Origin: Pararge aegeria
Lineage: Eukaryota; Arthropoda; Insecta; Lepidoptera; Nymphalidae
Assembly: GCF_905163445.1 (NCBI RefSeq)
Contig: NC_053184.1
Coordinates: 6,448,001-6,512,000 of the forward strand
DNA length: 64,000 nucleotides
Direction of reading: 5' to 3'
Position 1 is the stretch's first letter. Each line of letters begins with the position of its first letter. The translations under genes and the position numbers were made by a program. The notes under the pieces were generated by a model. The model ran no database searches and had not been told where the DNA came from. It saw only the letters and a program-made list of their open reading frames with translations. Of the stretch, positions 1 through 8,869 are shown one piece after another.

Positions 1-939
1 AATTGGGAAAGGAAATAAAAGGCAAAAAATCTCTATATAGGAATAACTGAACGCCTAGTCAGCCCTGTAATAATGCCGATTGTGATCTTTTCATTTGCTG
101 TGAGCCATAAGTAATTTCGCCTCCCTCACAAAGTTATAATGAAGACGAATATTATATTATTTCTGATTACTCCATTGTTCCTGCGATTTTGATTAAACGG
201 GTTTCGGCTGTCGGAGTATTTGTACGCTAAGCCGAGACAAATTATTCCGGATTTAGGTGGATTTTGTTTTCTAATTCCGTAAATAATTCGAATTAAATCG
301 GATCAGGAGGCGTAATCTTAATCTTGAAACTAATTAAACTATGAGATTAAATTATTTTGAGGATGTTTTGCGGCGTCATTACTGGCTTGTGTTGTATTCT
401 TTCAAACCAACGTTTATGATATCACGTTACGAGTTGTGTCAACTCTCTACATATTTACCGTTGCCTTAACCCCACCTCATTTTGGAATGAGAACCGTGCT
501 CTGTAGTTGGCTGGTAATGGGTTTGATATAATGATGAGGATTGGTAAAACGCATTAATTTTAACTTGCGATTAAATGATATTATCAATATTAAATAGGTA
601 TTGTAATTTTTAAGCAATATTATGAAGTCTGTTCTTTATTATTTTAACATTATTCATAGAGAACTTTCGCCCTTTTGAAAATAGCGCAAAATAATGTTAT
701 TCACAACCAACCGAAATGTCAGCAAAATGCCGCGGAACAAAGTCTTTTCATACGAAATATTGGGGATGGAGCTTTAACATGAAGTTCAACAACCAACGTA
801 TAAATTAAAAGCCACAAAATATTTTTATTTGTGTAAAATTTTACTGGATCAGACCAAAAAATTATATCGAGAACTCAAATGCACTGATCCCATTCGGTTT
901 CAACTCTACTATTTTAAACTATAGTAAGAATAATGCTTT
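1..939. other. unannotated AT-rich DNA
   Basis: No gene, repeat with a recognisable family or RNA is supported here. Reading frames are short and lack protein-like composition. A short stretch near 95-130 ('gcctccctc') faintly recalls a motif near 10070 but is too short to call. Confidence 0.6.
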
Positions 940-1152
940 TTTTATTCCACTACATGTTAGCTTTTGACTGCAATCTCACCTGGTGGTAAGTTACGATGCA
1001 GTCTAAGATGGTAGCGGGCTAACCTGTTAAGGAGTATGGCAGTTATATAAATCCCATGCTCCTAATAGGTTTCTACGCATCATCGTACCTGAATGCTAAA
1101 TCGCTTAGCGGCACGTCTTTGTCGTTAGGGTGGAAACTAGCCACAGCCGAAG
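940..1152 (-). repeat. SINE-B copy, head truncated
   Basis: This is a minus-strand copy of a tRNA-derived SINE that recurs about a dozen times in the window. The body is seen as 'cacctggtggtaag' followed by 'gatgcagtctaagatgg', then 'ggcacgtctttgtcg' and 'actagccacagccga'. The tRNA-like head, expected on the right in this orientation, is missing: the copy breaks off at about 1152 and joins directly to a LINE 3' end. Confidence 0.75.
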
Positions 1153-1262
1153 CGATAAGGCCGCCCATTGTACCTGTGTGTTTTATTTATTTATTTTTTT
1201 GTTCATAATTTCATTTCTGTTAGGTGTACAACAAAGTGTATTTTCATTTCATTTCATTTTCT
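1153..1262 (+). mobile_element. LINE 3'-end fragment (agcgataaggccgcc family)
   Basis: The stretch begins 'agcgataaggccgccc', continues through a T-rich segment to a 'gtgtacaacaaagtgta' region, and ends in 'tttcatttcatttcat'. The same 3' untranslated pattern occurs at 9240-9390 and 12530-12655. It follows a LINE coding end at 8870-9049, which identifies the family as a non-LTR retrotransposon. Only about 110 bases are left, heavily 5' truncated. Confidence 0.6.
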
Positions 1263-1394
1263 ACCAAAAGGCAGAGTTACAGCTAATGTCATAGCTAGTG
1301 TAAAGTTATTTGAATTTGGACGGAAAAATATTACATCAAACTGTCATTATCTCTTGTAGATGTTGAAATAGTACCATATACTCTAATACTAGCA

Positions 1395-1680
1395 GTCCCT
1401 CGCGACTTCGTCCGCGTATAAGTCACCAATATGAGAGAGACATATGTTGTATTGGACTTTTTTTAGAACTTTTAAAGGGAAACAACTGTGTCATACATGA
1501 TTTTATCGAAACTTAAATTTTCATTGGTGCTTTGATTATATTGGTCTCAGCGTGACGTGCCTTTCTCGATAAAGGGCTATCCAAAACCGAATATTTATCA
1601 AATTAGGCCAACAGTTTCTGAGATCATCGCTTTCAAGTGAACAGACAAACAAACCTAGATACAAAGCAAGAGCTAGATAT
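1395..1680 (+). repeat. decayed 'cgcgacttcgtcc' element
   Basis: It begins 'cgcgacttcgtccgcgt', the hallmark start of a repeat also seen at 54881 and, inverted, ending at 20341. It ends near 'aacagacaaacaaacctagat'. The interior has diverged. In fuller copies the far end reads 'tttataatattagtaggga', as in many lepidopteran RTE-like LINE-related repeats. That class assignment is from memory and uncertain. Confidence 0.55.
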
Positions 1681-1707
1681 ATAAATGAAGTAGTAATATT
1701 TATAACA

Positions 1708-1865
1708 TTACTAGCTGATACCCACGACTTCGTTCGCGTCGATTAAGGTTTTTTATCCCGCGGGAATTCTCTTATTTCCCACTTTCTCATTTATAATATT
1801 AGTAGGATGTTCTAGAGTAACATTTAATGGTTGAGGGAATGATAAGAAACCCTGGCAGATGAGAT
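1708..1865 (+). repeat. second decayed 'cgacttcgttcgcgt' element
   Basis: The opening 'ctagctgatacccacgac' with 'ttcgttcgcgtcgatt' repeats the start of the preceding element, giving two copies in the same orientation about 300 bases apart. Upstream of it lies 'tataacattactagc', the typical end motif of this family, so the two copies abut. Confidence 0.5.
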
Positions 1866-2087
1866 TAATAATCTGTCTCATGCTATGGAGATTCGCCAAA
1901 TCAACCCTGGTTTTTTATGGGAACAACAGTGTCACGACATGGCGCAATTCTGTTCAATACTGGTTCAATACGTCCGAATATCAATTTGGTCCGTTCGCGG
2001 CTGAATGCGCCTTTTGTTGACAATGAAAGGTTATCGTTGTTAGTTTTCACAACTCACTTAGAAGGGTGAGCGAGGAGAAAAACACCA

Positions 2088-2245
2088 CCAATACTCAGTG
2101 GCGTGCACATCATACACGCACAAAAGCACTGCCTACCTTAAAAAAATTGCATGTCTCATAAAAGAGAAGAATTTTTACATTCCAGGCCATCGTCCTTATT
2201 TATGCACACCCTGGTCAAAAACCCTGTGCACACCACGCCAATACT
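2088..2245. mobile_element. hAT-like MITE with 8-bp TSD
   Basis: The element body is 2096-2237 (142 bp). The left end reads 'cagtggcgtgcac' and the right end reads 'gtgcacaccacg', its imperfect inverted complement with one base lost next to the terminus. It is flanked by the exact 8-bp direct repeat 'ccaatact' at 2088-2095 and 2238-2245. A CAGTGG-type terminus with 8-bp target duplication is characteristic of the hAT DNA transposon superfamily (established). There is no coding capacity, so it is non-autonomous. The element at 9493-9689 has nearly the same terminus. Confidence 0.82.
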
Positions 2246-2484
2246 AAATATTGGATAGAACGACCTTGGACCTTGCGAAATTCTATATTAAGCATACTAT
2301 GAAACCTAGGAAGAAGAATAAGAAGCAACACTTAACATACAGGAAAAGAAACGGTAAGAAGTGTACAGTAAAAATCAATGTAGACATGCAACGGCGGCCT
2401 TATTGTTGCAAGAAATCTCTTACAGACAACCTTTGTAGACAGGACTTAAAGCAAGAGAACGGGATAGTGCCAAGAGTGTTGTAA
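2246..2484 (+). other. short open frame, not supported as a gene
   Basis: A 77-codon frame runs from 2251 to 2484. It is rich in lysine and arginine and has no recognisable motif, signal peptide or splice context. Adjacent to a MITE in AT-rich DNA, it is most simply a chance frame. I would not annotate a protein here without transcript support. Confidence 0.3.
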
Positions 2485-2554
2485 TATATACATAGACCAA
2501 AATGTAAACATACAAATACTTACATAATTTAAATAAATATACGAAATATATAAA

Positions 2555-2720
2555 AGCTTATTTTGCTATACTTCGCGAAAAGCGGGCGAATCGGGACAGT
2601 GTAATCTATCTTTCTTCAATTTATATAGGTGCTACAGATCTTCGGCAATGTTCCACGTAAGTTTCGCTCCTTCACCGGGGCATCAGGACATGTTAGCTTT
2701 AAAATCACGACATAGTTCTG
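2555..2720 (+). repeat. palindromic element family P, copy 1
   Basis: The stretch opens 'tttgctatacttcgcgaaaa', carries 'cagatcttcggcaatgt', then 'gtttcgctccttcaccgggg' and ends 'catcaggacatgtt'. These four motifs occur in the same order at 10360-10510 and 28140-28310, so this is a dispersed element. Only the left terminal motif is clear in this copy. The class is discussed under the copy at 10333. Confidence 0.6.
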
Positions 2721-2779
2721 AAGTACTTTAGAATAAAGTCATGATTTTTAAATTGGATATCATCAGACATTTTGTCCCG

Positions 2780-3227
2780 GGAAAATATTAAAGCACCTCT
2801 TAAAACCGCCCGCGTCATCGCCTGGTAAACTCCAACCAGTCGAAGACGCTTGCGGAATATACTCACTCAGTTCAACGTGAATTAAATGTTATGAGGATAA
2901 TATAAAAAAGCAATTCACATAAATTATGTGAATAATATACGCATCACTAAAATAATATTTTCCTAAATTTGCATACAGCGGGCTAAGTATACGGTACACT
3001 CGACAAATTTCTAAATTGAGCTCGAAATGAGAAAATCCCGCGAGAAATTTGCTCGTCCTACTCGTCTGCCAGTTAGGAGCCTCGTAAAGAGGTTACTATA
3101 ACCAAATTGCATTCACCGAGGAATTACCGTGCTATTTGCCAACTTTGCCAGAAATCTACCACTTTAAATTGTATCATTTTGAGAGCTTGATTCCCTTCCT
3201 ATCCATTGTTCAATTGCCGTAGGTCGA
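2780..3227. other. unannotated DNA
   Basis: I see no gene or recognisable repeat. Composition and short frames resemble the rest of the AT-rich background. Confidence 0.5.
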
Positions 3228-3345
3228 CCACCGTCTCCCTTGTTATTACGAACGCTTTGGTCTTATAAGACCTCAAAAAAGCCTGGGTTCAATCGTCGGC
3301 AGGGGCAATGTAGGATATTTCTCTGATCTGGTCCTACCTATCTGG
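3228..3345 (+). repeat. SINE-B-like tRNA-derived head
   Basis: A plus-strand tRNA-like head is seen: 'cgctttggtcttataagacc' corresponds to the anticodon arm region and 'gggttcaatcgtc' to the B box (consensus GGTTCRANNCC). It is followed by 'ggcaggggcaatg' and a decayed 'tctctgatctggtcctacc', matching the 'tctctggtttggt' segment of the SINE at 54235. It is a truncated, old copy. Confidence 0.5.
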
Positions 3346-3493
3346 CTATCCGCTTAACATGACGCAGTATTTCTAAGTTCAAAGAAAATGTTGAATAGGT
3401 TAGTTTTTTATTAAAATGAAATAAACTATATTATGTAGATATAATAACTGAGTTTATTTTTTTAATAATTTAATACTCTTACATACTCTTAAA

Positions 3494-3654
3494 GCAAGGC
3501 CACCCTCCAATATTACCTACAACTACGTTGACGGTACCCTTACATGTGCTCACTGTGCACGCATATTTAGTGCTAAAATAGGATAAATAAGTCACATCAG
3601 GGCGCATGAGCGAAGCCCTTACATGTAATCTAATCTAAAAAAAAAAAAAAAACA
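3494..3654 (+). pseudogene. LINE C-terminal zinc-finger relic
   Basis: Translating from about 3496 gives a frame containing CAHCARIFSAKIG, one stop codon (taa at 3578-3580), then ISHIRAHER. This is a C2H2-type pattern of the kind found near the C-terminus of some lepidopteran LINE proteins. The protein match is from recall. A run of 16 A residues near 3639-3654 follows the coding remnant, as expected of a retroposed 3' end. An 11-bp direct repeat 'cccttacatgt' at 3537-3547 and 3616-3626 lies within the region and is too internal to be the target duplication. Confidence 0.5.
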
Positions 3655-3824
3655 GAACCAGTCGCTGTTGCCGCACGCGGCAGTGAATGAATGATGACTC
3701 TTACATTGACTAATTCCTAAAGCATGAACATTTGTCCCTCATACACCCAAGATCCTGAGGTACAATTTAAGTGACGTAATGTTTAGTATAATCCCAATTT
3801 CCTAACATTTAATCCGCTGTCACC

Positions 3825-3905
3825 TCAGGCTACATCATCACTTACTACCAGGTGAAATTGCAGTCAAGGCCTAACTTGTAGTGGTTAAAAAATCCTACAA
3901 TTTAT
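3825..3905 (+). repeat. SINE-B tail fragment
   Basis: The stretch reads 'catcatcacttactaccagg' then 'tgaaattgcagtcaaggcc' and 'aacttgtagtggttaaaaaa'. This is the plus-strand tail of SINE-B, as at 54430-54525. The tRNA-like head is absent. Confidence 0.65.
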
Positions 3906-4780
3906 ATGTAGGTGCAAGGATAGATTCACTTAATCAATTGTGATGTTCAACGGACAGATTTAAATTTTTTCTCATGCATTACTTTAAATAAAAATAATTG
4001 AATGAACGACATTGAGTTTCATAATAAAGTGGATTTTAATAATAACGTAGAGTTTAATAATAACGAAGTTTCATGAAAAGAAGTTATATTTATCAACTTC
4101 TTTTCATCTAAGTCAAAGTAAAAATATAGCAATAAACATCGCGAAGAGTTTTAGATGAGCACGGAAATGTCACTCGCAAAGGCCAGGAGTGCTTTAATGA
4201 AAGTTGCAATAACGTTTATTCCTCACTTTCGAGAGTTCCCTAAGAGAAGCTTCTCTGAAAACTAGTAACAAATTCCAAAACCTATATCGTTAGTTAAAAT
4301 TAAATGTGAGTGGAGAGAAAAGTGGCTGAGATATTTTCTGTTGGGAAATGTTACTGAAAAGTTGAACGTGGAAATATAATATTGATACAATAAGAGACAG
4401 TTCACTTTAATAAAGCGTGAGTGTGGATCCAATATTGTTTTAATGTTCTTTTTCTCGACGACGTGTTTCAATGTACTATTATAAAGGTAAAAACATATTC
4501 GATGTGACGGCGCTTCAGAATATACAACGTGTAACCGAGTTACGAAATACTGTTGAAGAGTGCATAGGTATATTTCATAAGGAATCACGCTGTAAAAATA
4601 TTAAGTCAAAAATAACATATGTAGTTTTCAATACAAACTTATACAAAGCATTCTAAGTGTTTATTTTTGACAACCCTATTGAAGAGAAAAGACCGACGAA
4701 CGTACGCTACGCGATTTATAAAGAGACAGGAGTTCTTTGAACAACTACTCGTATTACCATCTAGTGCGATCACCAACATT
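3906..4780. other. unannotated AT-rich DNA
   Basis: No supported gene. A short near-palindrome occurs around 4077-4106 ('gaaaagaagtt...aacttcttttc'). The overlapping 60-110-codon frames on both strands have no protein-like motif. Confidence 0.5.
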
Positions 4781-4890
4781 TCTGCCCAGCGTTCCCAGGT
4801 GGATTATTGGCAAACCCTCCCTTTGACAGAGGGTCTTTGTCCAGCAATGGACTGTAAGTACAGGCTATTGATCATTACAATGGTACGAAC
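4781..4890 (+). mobile_element. probable LINE 3'-end fragment
   Basis: The segment contains 'gggtctttgtccagcaatgg' followed by 'actgtaagtacaggctattg'. This resembles the common lepidopteran LINE 3' tail in which 'ccagcagtggact' precedes 'ataggctgttgatga' and a short GAT-rich tail. A related piece lies at 62690-62910. Only the last hundred bases can be recognised, and the clade is not determinable. Confidence 0.45.
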
Positions 4891-4997
4891 TTAATATTTT
4901 CTCGTAGATGTCAGGCATGAGAGTACAAACAATATTTAAAAAAATTCTTTATCTTAGCGGTGGGCATAGAAAGTAAAAACTTTTTTATTCAATTTTG

Positions 4998-5157
4998 AGT
5001 TAACCTTAGTGTGCGACCTCATCTAGTGGTAATTGATGATGCAGTCTAAAAACGGGTCATGCTTTAATAAAAAGAGCAGTAATTAATCCGGGAATCGAAC
5101 CTAGGACCTCGTGATCTGCAGTCGAACATGCTCACGACTAGACTAACGAGGCAGTTT
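4998..5157 (-). repeat. SINE-B short variant with different tRNA head
   Basis: The left part 'catctagtggtaattgatga' and 'tgcagtctaaaa' matches the SINE-B tail. On the minus strand the right part is a tRNA-like head with A box 'tagtctagtcgtgag' and B box 'ggttcgattcccgg', and an arm around 'gactgcagatc'. The expected acceptor-stem pairing is absent, so this is a SINE head and not a tRNA gene. The head differs from that of the other SINE-B copies, suggesting a subfamily or a chimera. Confidence 0.6.
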
Positions 5158-5700
5158 GCTGGAACCGTAAACTACTGAACGGCCAGGGAACACCATTAGG
5201 CCAGGGAGGCTGTTTAAACGCACGGGTCCAAACCAATTCGATTTTGAAATAACTGGTTGTGTTGTTCGGGCAGCATACTCGTGTTTGTTATCATACGCCT
5301 GTTTGTGTGTTCAAACGGACCACTGAGCAAAGAAGATTATTTTTATTGCACTCTAAAAGGTGCAGCGGACCGAATATTGTGTGGAGTTGAGAGCGAAATC
5401 GATATTCAGTTTATTTTCACGTGCACACGTTGTAACCGATACAGTAATAATGAATTGCAATCGAATAGTTTTTAACTGGTGATTTTGCGTTTCAGGTCGT
5501 GGTCCAACACAATTGCTGGTAGTATCTATAGTAAGCTGGACACTGGCACATCCATTGTCATATAGTCACTGCAAACATCACAACGAGCGGCAGTTAATCC
5601 TTTTCAAAACTGACTCCGCAACATTCTTCCTCTTAGAAAAAAATATATAGAAGAAAGGTTTACCACTTAATTCAATACGGGTCTCTCTTTGTTACACAGA
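5158..5700. other. unannotated DNA
   Basis: A 72-codon plus-strand frame at 5257-5475 has a hydrophobic start but no recognisable domain or splice context. I see no reason to call a gene. Confidence 0.4.
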
Positions 5701-5724
5701 TCGTCTGTATTGAAGTATTTCCGC

Positions 5725-5775
5725 CATGCTTACTTCTGCCGCCAAACAGTAATGCTGTGCTTTAGGTACAAGAAC
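5725..5775 (+). repeat. fragment of the 'ccgctaagcag' repeat family
   Basis: 'gccatgcttacttctgccgc' followed by 'caaacagtaatgctgtgctt' matches the core of the family seen at 30300, 33990 and 38675. Only the core survives. Confidence 0.45.
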
Positions 5776-5963
5776 AAGCGCAAGACATAAGGACGTGTTT
5801 TTGCATTCCTTAGGAAATGTTGTCCTTTTTATAGGCTTTTCACTTATCTTCATGTCCATCATAGATGTGGGCCATGTGCTGGCTCTGTCAATTTTATTTC
5901 AATAAAAAATGACCATTTTAACCGTCTCGTGCCGCTTGTGACCATGAACCCTTTACCATCGGT

Positions 5964-6168
5964 GACGACCGATGGGCGCAGTAGGAAGCGACCCCGCTTT
6001 CTGATTCCAAAGCTGTGAGTTCGATTCCCACAACTGGAAAATATTTGTGTGATGAACATGGATGTTTTACAGTGGCTGGGTTTTACTTGTATATTATAAG
6101 TATTTATGTATATTATTCATTAAAATATTCACCAGTCAGCTCAGTACCCATAACACAAGCTATGCTTC
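5964..6168 (+). repeat. SINE-A copy, 3' truncated
   Basis: This is a plus-strand tRNA-derived SINE. The head has a decayed A box in 'gatgggcgcagtagg' and an intact B box in 'gagttcgattccc', followed by 'acaactggaaaatatttgtg'. The body ends at 'cacaagctatgctt', about 60 bases short of the usual tail (absent 'ctttggggctagatgg'). Confidence 0.85.
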
Positions 6169-6224
6169 AACAAATCATATAAAATCAAATCGCGTGTAAC
6201 ATTTAAAAACGCTGTAAAATTTGT

Positions 6225-6566
6225 CTATGTTGTGCAGGCATGTGAGCAGTACCAACACCCTCCTCCATGTGTTAAACATGGGCCAATAAGCTGGATAGCC
6301 CCCTCAGGAGGTGCTGGAATGGTGCACACACGGGCTATAGGAGGGCCACATCCAGAGCCTGGTTTGTTGGGCCGGTATAGTTTAGGATATAATTGTCTAA
6401 CATAGGATAGTGGTTTTTTTGTTACTAACATTATATTTATTTATTTTAGTATTTTATTAATTTTAATTATTTTTATTATTATTATTGTTAATTTAATTTG
6501 TGCTTCTTTTTATGTTACTTTTAAAAACTGTTAAGTGCACAGTATATGGGCTATGCCTGAAATAAA
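6225..6566 (+). mobile_element. LINE-type 3' end of unknown family
   Basis: Read on the plus strand, a GC-richer block (6225-6385) is followed by an AT-rich stretch and then 'gggctatgcctgaaataaa', an AATAAA-type signal, immediately before an (ATT)n tract. That architecture is a retrotransposon 3' end. A 68-codon minus-strand frame covers the GC-richer block but runs against this polarity and is probably a shadow. I recall similar sequence as repetitive in Lepidoptera but cannot name it. Confidence 0.45.

Positions 6567-6606
<40 letters not shown>
6567..6606. repeat. (ATT)n microsatellite shared by two LINE tails
   Basis: About 13 units of ATT follow a T run. The plus-strand element to the left ends in this tract, and the minus-strand LINE to the right (6682-8355) would also end in it when read as (TAA)n. 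Confidence 0.9.
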
Positions 6607-6608
<2 letters not shown>

Positions 6609-8355
6609 TTTTGTATTAAATTCAAATCTCTTCTTTACGAAGGTATAATTAACAGAGCACGGGCCGGAGCCAAGTGCAAAATCAGGGGAATCGTGTCAAA
6701 AACTTTCGCACCAGGCGACATGTGTTTAATATAACGGCTTTTTGTAGGACTGTATATATAGACTTATGTATATTTAGCGTTTTAAGCCCTACCTTAGTAA
6801 TAGCCCACAGGAGTAATACCTCACACTCTCCACGAGTGTGAGGTATTACTCCTGTGGCTGAAATAATTATAGGGATAGTTTTGGAGCTATTAATTTTCCA
6901 CTGTGTTATTATTTCTATGGCTAGATCTGTGTATTTTGAGATTTTATCGGTGTAGGTGGTGGTTAAATTATGGGTGTTACAGATTGCAATGTCTATCAAA
7001 TAAACTGATTTATTTTCTTTATCTAGAATTGTTATGTCTGGTCTGTTGATGTGTATAGTTTTATCTGTTACTATAGCTCTATCCCAGTAAACCCTGTAAC
7101 TATTATTTTCTAAGACTGATTGTGGTTGGTATTTATAATAAGGTACTTCCTCTGATATTAATTTATATTGAAAAGCTAAATTCTGATGAATTATTGCAGC
7201 CACTTGATCATGGCGGTGCTTGTAGTCTGTTTGTGCTATGGATTTGCATGCGCCGGTTATATGCTGTATAGTCTCGGGACTGCTATGGCAGTGCCTGCAT
7301 GTATCGCTGATGTTGGGTCTACGTATTATAATATATTTCTGGTAGTTCTTTGTATCGATTACTTGATCCTGTATGGCAAGCATGAAACCCTCAGTTTCTG
7401 GAAATAGATCACCTCGTTTCAGCCACGCGTTCGACGCTACCATGTCGACATGTTGTTGCTGTAAGTCGTAGCGGTGTCTTCCGTGCAGAGATTTCTGAGA
7501 CCACGCCTTTATTTTGTCCTGGTGATCCGTGAGATTCTGATTTATTTGAATGTTTCCGTCAAATAAATTAAGGGGTGTTAGGCTTTTATCAGCGCTTACT
7601 ATTGATTTATGTAGTTCAGAACTATGTGCCCGATCATGAAAATAATTTCAAAGTGCGGTTATTTGTCTGTTGTGTAAGTTAGTTATATCTATTATGCCCC
7701 TACCTCCCTCTTCTCTTGGGAGTGTTAATCTTTCCGTGCATGATCGTGGGTGATGTTTGCGTTGTTTGGTCATAGAGGTATTAATAACACGTTGGAGTTT
7801 TTTGAGATCAGTTTGTGACCACTTTATTATTCCAAAAGAGTATGTGAGGACCGGAATATGAGCGGCGTATGAGTTTATGGCTTTTATGGTGTTACGAGAG
7901 TTTAATTGAGTTCTTAGAACGGAGTTAATTCTATGTGAGAACTTGCGGGTAAGTTCTATTTTGGTATCTGTTTGGCGGATTTGTCGGTCTTGTTGGAAAC
8001 CTAGATATTTGTATGAGTCGCTCAGATCTAATGCGTTCATTTTTTCTCCTGTACTTAGGGTGTAATCATTTAGTTGTAATTTGCCTTTTTTTAGTGTAAA
8101 AGTTTTGCATTTGTCTATGCCAAATTCCATACAAATGTCTTTTGAAAATTGTTGGGTTATGTCTGCTAGCTGGTGTAGGGATATTACAGTGCTACTGTAC
8201 AATTTGATGTCATCCATATATAGGAGATGAGAGAGTGAAATAGTGGGTGATGATTCATCTCTTGAAGAGTTAAATCTATTTAAGAGATGTGACAGAGGAT
8301 TCAACGCAAGACAAAACCAAAGAAGACTAAGTGAATCTCCTTGAAATAAACCCCT
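6607..8355 (-). pseudogene. R2-like LINE with restriction-type endonuclease
   Basis: This is a 5'-truncated non-LTR retrotransposon. Reading minus from 8355, the frame starts with RGLFQGDSLS (a reverse transcriptase core motif) and reaches the catalytic YMDD at 8220-8209. It continues through the RT thumb region with a PREEGGRGI motif. A single TGA at 7650-7648 interrupts it. The frame stays open and in register to a stop at 6682. After that stop codon lie a CCHC zinc motif of spacing C-X2-C-X8-H-X4-C, then RPD followed 14 residues later by D, the PD-(D/E)XK endonuclease pattern. RT, then CCHC, then restriction-like endonuclease is the layout of R2/R4-type LINEs (established). The frame upstream of 8355 hits TGA at 8358-8356, so truncation falls there. 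6607-6681 is the 3' UTR. Confidence 0.88.
6805..6857. repeat. perfect 24-bp hairpin inside the LINE endonuclease region
   Basis: The arms 6805-6828 and 6834-6857 are exact inverted complements, with a 5-base loop 'tccac'. The hairpin lies in the C-terminal part of the LINE frame, near residues 196-213 counted from the ATG at 7443, just past ISATGVIP. It keeps the reading frame open. One arm encodes family-like residues and the other appears to be an inverted copy. Confidence 0.9.
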
Positions 8356-8358
8356 TCA

Positions 8359-8510
8359 TTTATTATTATTTTTTATCACCCATCACAGTCTATTAACAGC
8401 TACGATAAGCAGAGGAGTGCAAATGAGAGCGTTGGGCCACCACGTTGCTGGGCAGTTTTAATTTACGATCAATAATCAGGTATTAGCAATAATAGCTATC
8501 GAGCCTTAAC
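8359..8510. other. unannotated spacer
   Basis: The DNA between the LINE 5' truncation point and the tandem repeat at 8511 has no recognisable feature. Confidence 0.4.
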
Positions 8511-8818
8511 GTGTTTTTAGTGACACGAATGTAAATTAAAGGACAAATTTTAAATGTATATTCATTGTTCTTCGTCAAGTCGTACAAGTGAGTGATTGAT
8601 TTCTGTTGTCACAAATGCCACCGCTCCATAAATATAGATAGGCGCAAGAAACACTTATTCATGTTGATCAAACTGAGTCGGCATTTTATTTTAAGTTTTC
8701 TATGATAATGAATGTCGATGGTGTGTTTTTGGTGACACTGATGTAAATTAAAGGCCTAACCTTACAGACGTAAACGTGATTGATTTTTGCTGTCACAAGT
8801 AGCAGCAAATGTCACCAT
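8511..8818 (+). repeat. tandem duplication, 212-bp period
   Basis: 'gtgtttttagtgacacgaat' at 8511 recurs as 'gtgtttttggtgacactgat' at 8723, and the following 'gtaaattaaagg' and 'gattgatttctgttgtcac' are also repeated. The second copy is shorter inside and ends near 8818. Between the copies, 'aggcgcaagaaacacttatt' with 'tcggcattttattttaag' matches sequence at 9980-10080, so a dispersed repeat is part of the unit. Confidence 0.7.
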
Positions 8819-8869
8819 GCGATAATTTTATATTATCATCAACAACAACCCATTTACTGTCCTCTACAA

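Noticed and set aside
2251..2484. Basic 77-codon frame that could suggest a small nuclear protein
   Set aside because: No domain, splice signal or promoter context was visible. Its lysine-rich content follows from A-rich DNA.
3537..3626. 11-bp direct repeat 'cccttacatgt' as a possible target duplication
   Set aside because: Both copies lie inside or at the edge of one coding relic in the same frame context, not at element ends. Chance or internal duplication is simpler.
5088..5157. Apparent tRNA gene on the minus strand
   Set aside because: A and B boxes are present but there is no acceptor-stem pairing, and the sequence continues into a SINE-B tail. It is a SINE head.
6225..6431. 68-codon minus-strand frame rich in Gly, Pro and Cys
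   Set aside because: The surrounding 3'-end signals (gcctgaaataaa, ATT tail) run on the plus strand, so the frame is antisense to a retrotransposon UTR.
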